Numbered from the stretch's first letter, positions 1 through 6,581 are shown. The stretch is 9,680 nucleotides of DNA from Gammaproteobacteria bacterium (GCA_011330835.1 DRPO01000500.1:1-9680); one strand, 5' to 3'. Made by a program: numbers and translations. The notes: generated by a model not told the origin, from the letters alone.

Positions 1-609
1 ATCGCCATCATCAGCGGAAGCCACCGAGTCAACGCCCAAAGCCTGAAAGTCTCTCGATACATCGAATCCGTACTGATGGAGCAGAAGATTTGCGATGAAA
101 CCTGGCTGTTCAGTCTATCCGGCAACCCGTTGCCGCTGTGGGATGAATCGGTATGGGAAGGCAGTGAAAAATGGAAGACGCTGCTTCAACCGCTGTCGAC
201 CGAACTGGAAAGCAGCGACGGCCTGGTTGTGGTCTCTCCGGAATGGCATGGGCAGGCGCCAGCGGGCCTGAAGAACTTTTTCCTGCTGTTTTCCGCGCTG
301 CAACTCGGCCACAAGCCCGCCTTGCTGGTTGGCGTCTCCTCGGGGCCGGGCGGAGCCTACCCCATCGCCGAACTGCGCATGAGCAGCTACAAGAATAACC
401 GGATCTGCTACATCCCGGAACAGCTCATCATCCGCAATGTCGAATCCGTGCTCAACGACGACCCGACGCGGAACAATGAAGAGGAAGATCGCTACTTTCG
501 CGAACGCATCCCGTACGCGCTGCGAATTCTGGGTGAATACGCCCGCGCGCTGAAGCAGGTGCGCGCCAGCGGCGTCACCGACACCTCGGTATTCAGCAAC
601 GGCATGTAG
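1..609 (+). CDS. NAD(P)H-dependent FMN reductase-like flavoprotein, 5' end cut by window
   Basis: The reading frame is open from base 1 to the TAG at 607-609 (202 visible residues); the true start lies outside the window. The visible N-terminus IAIISGSHRVNAQSLKVSRY fits the first beta strand and FMN-phosphate loop (GSxRxxSxS type) of the NADPH-dependent FMN reductase family (flavodoxin-like fold, PF03358). A second family signature is SPEWHGQAPAGLKNFF at visible residues 79-94, corresponding to the PEYNxxxPxxLKN loop that contacts the isoalloxazine ring. GGAYPIAELRM follows as the third flavin-contact loop. Such proteins are cytosolic and transfer electrons from NAD(P)H to FMN, quinones, azo compounds or chromate; the substrate here cannot be deduced. 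The length is near the usual 180-200 residues, so only a few residues are probably missing. It converges with htpX. Confidence 0.85.
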   Translation: MAIISGSHRVNAQSLKVSRYIESVLMEQKICDETWLFSLSGNPLPLWDESVWEGSEKWKTLLQPLSTELESSDGLVVVSPEWHGQAPAGLKNFFLLFSALQLGHKPALLVGVSSGPGGAYPIAELRMSSYKNNRICYIPEQLIIRNVESVLNDDPTRNNEEEDRYFRERIPYALRILGEYARALKQVRASGVTDTSVFSNGM

Positions 610-638
610 CCGGGGCAAGGCCTCCACGCCCCCCACTC

Positions 639-716
639 CCGTCGTTCCGGGCTGAATGGAGCGAAGACCCGGAATCCAGGCCGGAGCGCTGGATTCCCGC
701 TTTCGCGGGAATGACG
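639..716. repeat. 78-bp palindromic intergenic repeat, dRS3-like, copy 1
   Basis: This segment is the reverse complement of 9546-9623 at about 71 of 78 positions with no gaps. It contains a 20-base palindrome at 693-712, ATTCCCGCTTTCGCGGGAAT, which fits the spacing ATTCCC-N8-GGGAAT described for dRS3 elements of Neisseria. The other half (CGTTCCGGGC...GACCCGGAATCC) forms a second imperfect stem, and GGAATCCAG/CTGGATTCC in the middle can also pair, so the unit is nested palindromes. It lies between two convergent genes, where it could act as a bidirectional transcription-end or mRNA-stabilising structure; that is inference. A further GCGGGAATGACGA is directly repeated 19 bases on, at about 723-735, apparently a partial duplication of the element's end. 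Confidence 0.85.
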
Positions 717-779
717 AGGTGGGCGGGAATGACGATACCGTGGCTGGCGGGATGCCGGGGCTCCCCGCCAAAGATTGAA

Positions 780-1646
780 TCAGCGACCGCCGCTTTGCAG
801 GGCGGCGATCCGCTCATCCAGCGGCGGATGACTGGAAAACAGTTTGCGCATGCCGCCGTCGCGGATGCCAAAAGCGGCCATTTCGGCGGGCATCTCGGCG
901 GGTTCATGCACGGATTTCAGCCGCTGGAGGGCGGCGATCATTTTCTCCCGGCCCGCGAGTTTGGCCCCGCCGGCGTCCGCGCGATACTCGCGCCAGCGCG
1001 AGAACCACATGACGATCATGCTTGCCAGGAACGAGAGAATCACTTGCGCAACCATTTGGGAGATGAAATAGCCGATACCGTGCCCTTCTTCGTTCTTGAA
1101 GATCACCCGATCGACAAACCGCCCGATCACCATCGAGAAGAAGAACACAAAGGTGTTGACCACGCCCTGGATCAGGGTCAGCGTCACCATGTCGCCATTG
1201 GCGACGTGGCTCATTTCGTGGCCCAGCACCGCCTCGACCTCGTCGCGGGTCATGTTTTCCAGCAGGCCGGTGCTGACCGCGACCAGCGCGTCGTTCTTGT
1301 TCCAGCCGGTGGCGAAGGCGTTGGGATCCGGCGAATGGAAAATGCCGACTTCGGGCATGTCAATGCCAACGCGGCGCGCCTGTTCCTGAACGACGCTGAC
1401 CAGCCAGCGCTCGGTTTCGTTGGTTGGCTGCTCGATAATCTGCACGCCCATGGCTCGCTTGGCCATGGACTTGGACATGAACAACGAGATCAGAGACCCC
1501 GCGAAACCAAAGACAGCCGCCATGACCAACATCTGGCCCGTGTTGCCCAGCCGGACGCCAAAAACGCTCTGGATGACATACATCACCACCGAGAGCACGA
1601 CCATGACCGCGAGGTTGGTCGCCAAAAATAGGACTATTCTGCGCAT
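780..1646 (-). CDS. htpX: HtpX, membrane zinc metalloprotease
   Basis: 288 residues, close to the 293 of E. coli HtpX. HtpX is an inner-membrane M48-family endopeptidase that degrades misfolded membrane proteins on the cytoplasmic side, partly overlapping FtsH. The zinc site is visible: HEMSH at residues 143-147 gives two histidine ligands and the catalytic glutamate, and the EYRAD motif around E220 supplies the third ligand. Hydrophobic segments lie near residues 3-25, 36-57, 155-175 and 192-214, the usual HtpX topology. The family segment PDPNAFATGW is at about 107-115. The start at 1646 is supported by a good Shine-Dalgarno AGAGG five to six bases upstream. It lies 56 bases downstream of parC on the same strand and may be co-transcribed or have its own promoter; I see no convincing promoter hexamers and cannot test for a Cpx site. 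Confidence 0.96.
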   Translation of the reverse strand: MRRIVLFLATNLAVMVVLSVVMYVIQSVFGVRLGNTGQMLVMAAVFGFAGSLISLFMSKSMAKRAMGVQIIEQPTNETERWLVSVVQEQARRVGIDMPEVGIFHSPDPNAFATGWNKNDALVAVSTGLLENMTRDEVEAVLGHEMSHVANGDMVTLTLIQGVVNTFVFFFSMVIGRFVDRVIFKNEEGHGIGYFISQMVAQVILSFLASMIVMWFSRWREYRADAGGAKLAGREKMIAALQRLKSVHEPAEMPAEMAAFGIRDGGMRKLFSSHPPLDERIAALQSGGR

Positions 1647-1702
1647 GCTTTCCTCTATCTATGCCAAATCACAAACCAATATGAGGCAGCCCGCTCCGGA
1701 AT

Positions 1703-3970
1703 TCAAGCCACGCCAGACTTGTTGACAACCTCGAGTCGATCCACCTTCTGGTAGCCCCGGGGCAGCTTGCGGCCTCGTTTGCCGCGCTCGCCATCATAGG
1801 CGTCCACCTCGTCGGGCGGCATGGTCTTGTGGCGCTTGCCGGCGTGGATCGTGAGTTTTTCACCCGGCTGAATCAGCGTAACCGCGGCCACCGACTCCTC
1901 GCCGCTCTTGAGCCGCTTGGCGGGAATATTGATGATCTTGTTGCCCTTGCCGCGCGCCAGCCGGGGCAGTTCCTTGAGCGGAATCGCCAGCATGTAGCCG
2001 TCGGTGGTCGCGGCGACCACCCAGTCATCTTCCGCCGAGCGAACCGGAACGGGAGGCAGCACCGCCGCGCCCGCCGGCACGGTGATCAGGGCCTTGCCGG
2101 CCTTGGCGCGTGAGATCATGTCGGCGAAACGGCAGACGAATCCGTAGCCGAAACTGGTTCCGAGCAGGAATTCATCCTCCGGCTTGCCGGTGATGACGGC
2201 GACGAAGCGCGCGCCGTCCGGCGGCGTCAAACGCCCGCCCAGCGGTTCGCCGAGACCGCGCGCCGAGGGCAGGCTGTGGGCGGCCAGGGTGTAGCTCCGC
2301 CCGGTGGAGTCGATGACGACGACGGGCTGGTTGCTGCGTCCGCGCGCCAGGCTCTGGAAGCCGTCGCCCGCCTTGAAGTTCATCCCGGCGGGGTCGATGT
2401 CATGCCCCTTGGCGGCCCGGATCCAGCCCTGTTGCGACAAGATGATGGTCAGTGGCTCGGCGGGCGCCATCGCGTTCGGGTCGATGGCCTTGGCCGGTTC
2501 GCGGCTGACGATGGGGGAGCGGCGCTCGTCGCCGTGGGTTTCGGCATCCTTGAGAATTTCCTTTTTCACCAGGGTGCGCAGCCGGCGCTCGGAACCCAAC
2601 ACCTTCTCCAGTTCTTCGCGCTCCTTGTCCAGTTCTTCCTGCTCGCCGCGAATCTTCATCTCTTCGAGGCGCGCCAATTGCCGCAAGCGGGTGTCGAGGA
2701 CATAGTCCGCCTGTACCTCGGTGAGTCCGAAGCTCGCCATCAGCACCGGTCGCGGCTCATCCTCGGTGCGGATAATGCGGATCACCTCGTCGATATTGAG
2801 AAAGGCGATCAGCAAGCCTTCCAACAGGTGCAAGCGTTCGCGCACCTTGTCGAGCCGCCATTGCAGCCGCCGGCGCACCGTACCGAGACGAAAATCCAGC
2901 CATTCGCGCAGCAGGGCCAACAGCGGCTTGACCTGCGGCCGGCCATTGACGCCGATGACGTTGAAATTGACGCGGTAGCTGCGCTCCAGCTCGGTGGTGG
3001 CGAACAGATGCGACATCAGCGCCTGCTTGTCGACGCGATTGGAGCGCGGCGTGATCACCAGCCGGGTGGGATGCTCGTGGTCGGATTCGTCGCGCAGATC
3101 CTCGACCATCGGCAGCTTCTTGGCCTGCATCTGCCCTGCGATCTGCTCCAGCAGCTTGCTGCCGGAGACCTGATACGGCAGCGCGGTGATGATGATATCG
3201 CCGTTCTCTTCGGTCCAGACGGCGCGCATGCGAATGGCGCCCCGCCCCTGGCGATACATTTCGACCAGATCCTCCCGGGGGGTGATGATCTCCGCGAACG
3301 TCGGAAAATCCGGGCCCGGAAGATGCTCGCAGATCTCTTCCAGCGTCGAACGCGGCTTCTCCAGCAGTTGCACGCAAGCCGCCGCCACTTCGCGCAGATT
3401 GTGCGGCGGGATATCGGTCGCCATGCCGACCGCGATGCCGGTTCCCCCGTTGAGCAGCACATTGGGCAGGCGCGCCGGCAACACCACCGGCTCGGTGAGC
3501 ATGCCGTCGAAATTGGGCTGCCAGTCCACCGTGCCCTGCCCCAGCTCGCTGAGCAGCACCTTGGCGTAGGGCGTCAACCGCGACTCGGTGTAGCGCATGG
3601 CGGCGAAGGACTTGGGGTCGTCCGGCGAGCCCCAGTTGCCCTGCCCGTCTATGATCGGGTAACGATAGGAGAACGGCTGGGCCATCAGCACCATGGCCTC
3701 GTAGCAGGCGCTGTCGCCATGCGGATGGTACTTGCCCAGCACATCGCCGACGGTGCGGGCCGATTTCTTGTGCTTCGACGCGGCGGACAGGCCCAGCTCC
3801 GACATGGCGTAGACGATCCGGCGCTGCACCGGCTTCAAGCCATCGCCGATATGCGGCAGCGCCCGGTCGAGCACCACGTACATCGAATATTCCAGATAGG
3901 CCTTCTCGGTGAACTGCCCCAGGGGGACGCGCTCAACGCCTTCAAAATCCAGTTCGGGTGTGTGATTCAT
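1703..3970 (-). CDS. parC: DNA topoisomerase IV subunit A (ParC)
   Basis: 755 residues against 752 in E. coli, aligning along the whole length. ParC with ParE forms topoisomerase IV, which decatenates daughter chromosomes and relaxes supercoils. The breakage-reunion domain covers about residues 10-480: the catalytic tyrosine is Y127 in AAMRYTESRL, and the quinolone-determining stretch is KYHPHGDSACYEAMVLMAQP (residues 80-99). The C-terminal beta-pinwheel covers about 500-740, with blades starting near LTIILSQQGW and a degenerate GyrA-box-like GERGKRGRKLPRG from residue 727. ParC rather than GyrA is indicated by the length, by phrases such as GDGLKPVQRRIVYAMSELGL and KGNKIINIP, and by absence of a canonical QRRGGKG box. 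S87 and E91 (E. coli S80, E84) are the sensitive residues. The start codon has only a weak ribosome site. A 169-bp palindromic repeat begins 29 bases upstream. parE is not in the window. Confidence 0.97.
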   Translation of the reverse strand: MNHTPELDFEGVERVPLGQFTEKAYLEYSMYVVLDRALPHIGDGLKPVQRRIVYAMSELGLSAASKHKKSARTVGDVLGKYHPHGDSACYEAMVLMAQPFSYRYPIIDGQGNWGSPDDPKSFAAMRYTESRLTPYAKVLLSELGQGTVDWQPNFDGMLTEPVVLPARLPNVLLNGGTGIAVGMATDIPPHNLREVAAACVQLLEKPRSTLEEICEHLPGPDFPTFAEIITPREDLVEMYRQGRGAIRMRAVWTEENGDIIITALPYQVSGSKLLEQIAGQMQAKKLPMVEDLRDESDHEHPTRLVITPRSNRVDKQALMSHLFATTELERSYRVNFNVIGVNGRPQVKPLLALLREWLDFRLGTVRRRLQWRLDKVRERLHLLEGLLIAFLNIDEVIRIIRTEDEPRPVLMASFGLTEVQADYVLDTRLRQLARLEEMKIRGEQEELDKEREELEKVLGSERRLRTLVKKEILKDAETHGDERRSPIVSREPAKAIDPNAMAPAEPLTIILSQQGWIRAAKGHDIDPAGMNFKAGDGFQSLARGRSNQPVVVIDSTGRSYTLAAHSLPSARGLGEPLGGRLTPPDGARFVAVITGKPEDEFLLGTSFGYGFVCRFADMISRAKAGKALITVPAGAAVLPPVPVRSAEDDWVVAATTDGYMLAIPLKELPRLARGKGNKIINIPAKRLKSGEESVAAVTLIQPGEKLTIHAGKRHKTMPPDEVDAYDGERGKRGRKLPRGYQKVDRLEVVNKSGVA

Positions 3971-3996
3971 GGGTTCATGCTCATTGTGACGGCGGG

Positions 3997-4002
3997 ATTA
4001 TA
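3997..4002 (-). promoter_or_regulatory. candidate -10 element for parC
   Basis: On the minus strand this reads TATAAT, a perfect sigma-70 -10 hexamer, 26 bases before the parC ATG, giving a predicted leader of about 20 bases. No good -35 hexamer is seen at 16-18 bases spacing; the spacer and upstream DNA are the arm of the palindromic repeat starting at 3999. The hexamer straddles the repeat boundary, so the repeat may contribute the promoter. Evidence is the hexamer and its position only. Confidence 0.35.
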
Positions 4003-4167
4003 TACCTCTCGCGACCAAGAATACCCCGTTCAGGCCACGCATCTTTTCGTCGATAGCTGCGTTGTAAAAACTTGACGTAGCGCCACTATGCCTGCGTTTT
4101 TACGCCTTGCTCTCGACAAAAACCTGCGCACCCTGAACGGGGTAGTCTTGATCACGAGAGGTATATA
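3999..4167. repeat. 169-bp long imperfect palindrome, copy 1 of dispersed family
   Basis: The ends are inverted repeats: TATATACCTCTCG at the left and its complement at the right, continuing inward through AATACCCCGTTCAGG (left) and CCTGAACGGGG (right). Further paired blocks are TCGTCGATAGC with GCTCTCGA, and GTAAAAAC with GTTTTTAC flanking a small loop centred near 4083. A second copy lies at 9269-9429 with the same spacing (119 bases from the left CCCC to the right GGGG in both). Several arm differences between copies are compensatory, so the fold appears conserved. No transposase is encoded; a MITE-like or REP-like nature is inferred. It fills most of the space just upstream of parC. Confidence 0.88.
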
Positions 4168-4229
4168 CTTCTCGCCTCCAGGAATACTCGGGCCAGGTTT
4201 GGAAAGGATCCGCTGATTGATGGCGTCAC

Positions 4230-4257
4230 GCTGGATCCCGGCTTTCGCCGGGATGAC
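4230..4257. repeat. inverted half-element bounding the minisatellite, left
   Basis: This 28-base stretch is the reverse complement of 4421-4448 with one mismatch. It contains ATCCCGGCTTTCGCCGGGAT (4235-4254), a 20-base palindrome with the same geometry as the one at 693-712. Relative to that copy, two base pairs have changed on both sides of the stem (T-A to C-G and C-G to G-C), a compensatory pattern. Confidence 0.8.
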
Positions 4258-4287
4258 GGGAACGGAGGAAGGATGACGAGAAATGCA

Positions 4288-4442
4288 GTCAATCCCGGCG
4301 AAGGAAAGCCGTCATCCCGGCGGAGGACGGCTGTCATCCGGGGTGAGGAAGACAGTCATTCCGGGGGAGGAAGACAGTCATCCCGGCGGAGGACGGCTGT
4401 CATTCCGGGTGAGGAAGACAGTCATCCCTGCGAAAGCCGGGA
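4288..4442. repeat. 22-bp tandem minisatellite array, about 7 units
   Basis: Units begin with GTCATYCC at 4311, 4333, 4355, 4377, 4399 and 4421, exactly 22 bases apart, preceded by a 23-base degenerate unit at 4288. Units at 4311 and 4377 are identical (GTCATCCCGGCGGAGGACGG plus CT); those at 4333, 4355 and 4399 are near-identical to each other and end in GAGGAAGACA. This gives a higher-order period of 66 bases. The last unit (4421) grades into the intact half-element GTCATCCCTGCGAAAGCCGG, so the array looks like an expansion of one arm of the palindromic repeat. Units contain AGCCGTC/GACGGCT stems. It shows no alternation of repeat and unique spacer, so it is not CRISPR. Confidence 0.9.
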
Positions 4443-4449
4443 TCCAGCG
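4421..4449. repeat. inverted half-element bounding the minisatellite, right
   Basis: Matches the reverse complement of the left half-element at 4229-4257, with a single G/T difference inside the stem. Together the two halves bracket the tandem array, making 4229-4449 a 221-base composite with inverted ends. From 4450 to 4563 I see nothing recognisable. Confidence 0.75.
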
Positions 4450-4563
4450 CGCGCAACCAGCGCCAATCCGAACTTTTCGAAATACCGTGGTCATACCCAC
4501 CGTCGCATCCGGGTTGTCGGCGCAGTCGACAACAGTTAACAATCCCGACGCTCTCAGGCCTCT

Positions 4564-4580
4564 CACTTCAGGTATGCTGT
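4564..4580 (+). promoter_or_regulatory. candidate promoter motif of the flippase gene
   Basis: CACTTCAGGTATGCTGT here matches CACTTCAGGTAGTCTGT at 8664-8680 at 15 of 17 positions and shares TCAGGTAT-CT with the region upstream of dcd. TATGCT (4573-4578) is a plausible -10 hexamer, which would place the transcription start at or next to the ATG at 4585 and give a nearly leaderless message; no Shine-Dalgarno is seen. No -35 hexamer is evident at the usual spacing. Confidence 0.4.
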
Positions 4581-4584
4581 CGCC

Positions 4585-6030
4585 ATGAGCAAGACAAGCA
4601 AATCCGGGATCTTGCGGAATAGCATGACGGTGGTTGTCGTTCAGTTCACCGGCATCATCGTCAAGTTCTTTTCCAATATCATCCTGGCGTGGTTTCTGAC
4701 GCCCCACGATTTCGGCATCGCGGCGATCGTGGCGACGGTGTTCATGGCGTTGACGCTGCTCTCGGATGTCGGCATCGGCGACAACATCGTTCGCAACCCC
4801 GATGGCGAGAAAAAGGATTTTCACCAGGCCTGTTTCAACATTCAGATATTGCGCGGCCTGACGCTGTACGCGGTGCTGACCCTGCTGGCCGCGCCGCTGG
4901 CGCATCTCTATGGCGAGGACATCATCCGCGCCTGCTTGCAGGTGGGCGGCGTCTCCCTGTTGATCGACGGCTTCCTGTCGACCCGTTTCTACTCGCTGAT
5001 GCGCAATCACGAGGTCAAGAAACTGGTCCTGCTGGACCTTTCCGCCCAGGTGATCTCCTCGATTCTGGTCATCATCTACGCGATGTTCTCGCCGACCGTC
5101 TGGGCGCTGGTGCTGGGCAACGTCATCAGTTCACTGGTGAAGACCATCGGCAGCCATCTGATCGCGCCGATGGATTTCAGTCACTATCGCTTCAAATCCG
5201 CCCGCTACCGGCAGATCCTCGGATTCGGCAAATGGATTTTTTTGATCACCCTGTTCCATTTCATCATCACCCAGTCCGACAAGCTGATTCTCGGCAAGCT
5301 GGTTTCCACCAGCGAACTGGGCGTCTACGCCATATCGTCGGCGCTGACCGCCATCACCATGATGCTGTCCTACAACTTCAGCCTGCGGATTCTCTACCCG
5401 GTGCTGTCCGAAGCGGCGCGCGGATCGGGCGAGGACTACGCCGACAAGATCCACGAAACCATGAAGCACATCCTGCCGGCGCTGCTGATCTTCTGCCTGC
5501 TGACCTTCGCCGTCGCGCCGCCGTTTTTCACCTATCTGTACAAGGCGGACTATATCGCCGCCGGGCGCATTACCCAGTACCTGGCCGTAATGACCTGGTT
5601 CATGATCCTCTATGACCTGTACCAGAAGGTCCCCGTCTCCTGTGGCGTGCCAAAATACACGGCGTTGTTTTCTTTCGTGACCGCGACCAGCCGCATCGGG
5701 CTCAGCATCGCCGGCTTCTATCTCTGGGGTCTGGAAGGCTTCATTCTCGGCCTCGCGGCGGGATCCATCATTGGCGTCGGACTCATCCAGATCTGGATGG
5801 CCGCGCGCGACATCCGACCCGATACCTACGAGGTCCGGCTCTCCGCGCTGTTCGTCGGCGTTTTTCTCGGCAACCTGCTACTTCGCAAGGAGCTCGGGAT
5901 CGACCACTTCAATGAATGGTTCGCGATCGCCCTGATATTGCTCACCGCAGGATTCGGCTACCTCTCCTATCGCGAGCCCATTCACCGGCAACTGGCGCGT
6001 TTCGGCGCCGCCTCTCGCGACCGCTCCTGA
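4585..6030 (+). CDS. Wzx/WzxC-like polysaccharide flippase (MOP superfamily)
   Basis: 481 residues, strongly hydrophobic with about 12 predicted membrane spans, beginning with GILRNSMTVVVVQFTGIIVK and a loop ILAWFLTPHDFGIAAIVAT, which is the typical first-helix signature of the polysaccharide_synt / WzxC family (LxPxDFGxxA). A second typical segment is SDKLILGKLVSTSELGVYAI near residues 232-251, the start of the second half of the transporter. These proteins move undecaprenyl-linked oligosaccharides across the inner membrane for capsule, exopolysaccharide or O-antigen assembly. No glycosyltransferase, polymerase or chain-length gene is adjacent, so the substrate is unknown and the gene may be an orphan or serve a distant locus. 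It lacks a Shine-Dalgarno and sits between repeat-dense gaps. Lipid II flippase MurJ is less likely: the length and the loop motif fit the WzxC group better. Confidence 0.88.
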   Translation: MSKTSKSGILRNSMTVVVVQFTGIIVKFFSNIILAWFLTPHDFGIAAIVATVFMALTLLSDVGIGDNIVRNPDGEKKDFHQACFNIQILRGLTLYAVLTLLAAPLAHLYGEDIIRACLQVGGVSLLIDGFLSTRFYSLMRNHEVKKLVLLDLSAQVISSILVIIYAMFSPTVWALVLGNVISSLVKTIGSHLIAPMDFSHYRFKSARYRQILGFGKWIFLITLFHFIITQSDKLILGKLVSTSELGVYAISSALTAITMMLSYNFSLRILYPVLSEAARGSGEDYADKIHETMKHILPALLIFCLLTFAVAPPFFTYLYKADYIAAGRITQYLAVMTWFMILYDLYQKVPVSCGVPKYTALFSFVTATSRIGLSIAGFYLWGLEGFILGLAAGSIIGVGLIQIWMAARDIRPDTYEVRLSALFVGVFLGNLLLRKELGIDHFNEWFAIALILLTAGFGYLSYREPIHRQLARFGAASRDRS

Positions 6031-6171
6031 ATATGCTTCTTGCACTCAAGAGAACCCCGTCACAGACTGAACCATTCCCTGCCTGTCCGGAAGAAATATC
6101 CGACGGACTACCTTTCGCATGAAAACAGATTGGCGTTACTGTCAACGGACAACGACTTTTGGTACATCACA

Positions 6172-6408
6172 ATGGATACGGAAAACGCGGTTCTGGAACT
6201 CATTCAACACAAAGCCGTCAGGGAACGCTTCTCTGAAGACATGCAACTGGTGTGCGAAGCCGTAGCGATACGGGCGCTCAGGGAAGGCGCCTCCGCATTC
6301 CGCGCCGTGGAATCCGGCATCGCGGCGGCGCGAGGCATCCCGGAGTCGATCATGACGGGGAGAACGAAAAGTTCGGCATGTTCGGCTCACCCGAGCGCCG
6401 CGGCCTGA
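6172..6408 (+). CDS. small hypothetical protein, probably helical
   Basis: An open frame continues upstream to a TTG at 6040, but the ATG at 6172 is preferred: the 44 residues before it have lower-GC codons and unstructured composition, whereas MDTENAVLELIQHKAVRERF onward has the codon bias of the neighbours and amphipathic helical character (ELIQHKAVRERFSEDMQ, then EAVAIRALREGASAFRAVES). The product would be 78 residues with no signal peptide, no membrane span and no motif I recognise; two cysteines occur, one in the helical part and one in a Ser/Ala-rich tail. No clear Shine-Dalgarno precedes it. It lies 142 bases after the flippase and ends 41 bases before the inverted-repeat element. The tail after about residue 58 may be the result of a shifted or decayed end. 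It could be non-coding; certainty is moderate. Confidence 0.45.
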   Translation: MDTENAVLELIQHKAVRERFSEDMQLVCEAVAIRALREGASAFRAVESGIAAARGIPESIMTGRTKSSACSAHPSAAA

Positions 6409-6482
6409 GCCAACAACGACACGTTCGCGCATCCTGTGAGAAATGCGGGTTACTAAGACAAACGATAGCAAAGCCTGATTCA

Positions 6483-6581
6483 GCGGGAGACTGGACGGTC
6501 ATCCGCAAGGCGCGCCGGCGCGGGCAGGGTGGTTCCCTGTCAAGCCGGCGCAACACCGCGGATGGCCGCCCAGTCTCCCGC
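6483..6581. repeat. left long hairpin inside the 268-bp element
   Basis: The 24-base arm at 6483-6506 (GCGGGAGACTGGACGGTCAT plus CCGC) pairs with 6558-6581 with two mismatches. Inside, GCGCCGGC (6512-6519) pairs with GCCGGCGC (6544-6551), and CAGGG (6525-6529) pairs with CCCTG (6535-6539), giving a nearly continuous rod about 100 bases long. The distal segment 6506-6558 is an inverted, diverged copy of 6611-6662. Confidence 0.8.

Noticed and set aside
711..1631. 306-residue open frame on the + strand
   Set aside because: Antisense to htpX, with His/Asp-rich composition typical of a shadow frame.
3670..3730. Possible quinolone-resistance changes in ParC
   Set aside because: The residues equivalent to E. 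coli S80 and E84 are Ser and Glu, the susceptible forms.
2276..4075. 599-residue open frame on the + strand
   Set aside because: It is antisense to parC over nearly all its length, has low-complexity His/Arg/Gln-rich composition and arises from GC-rich third positions of parC.
4288..4442. CRISPR-like array
   Set aside because: Units are directly adjacent with no unique spacers, and no cas gene is present.
4273..4588. Two overlapping open frames encoding Arg/Gly/Glu-rich repeats
   Set aside because: They are translations of the 22-bp minisatellite, whose 66-base period is 22 codons in any frame; stops are simply absent. One frame even runs over the flippase start.
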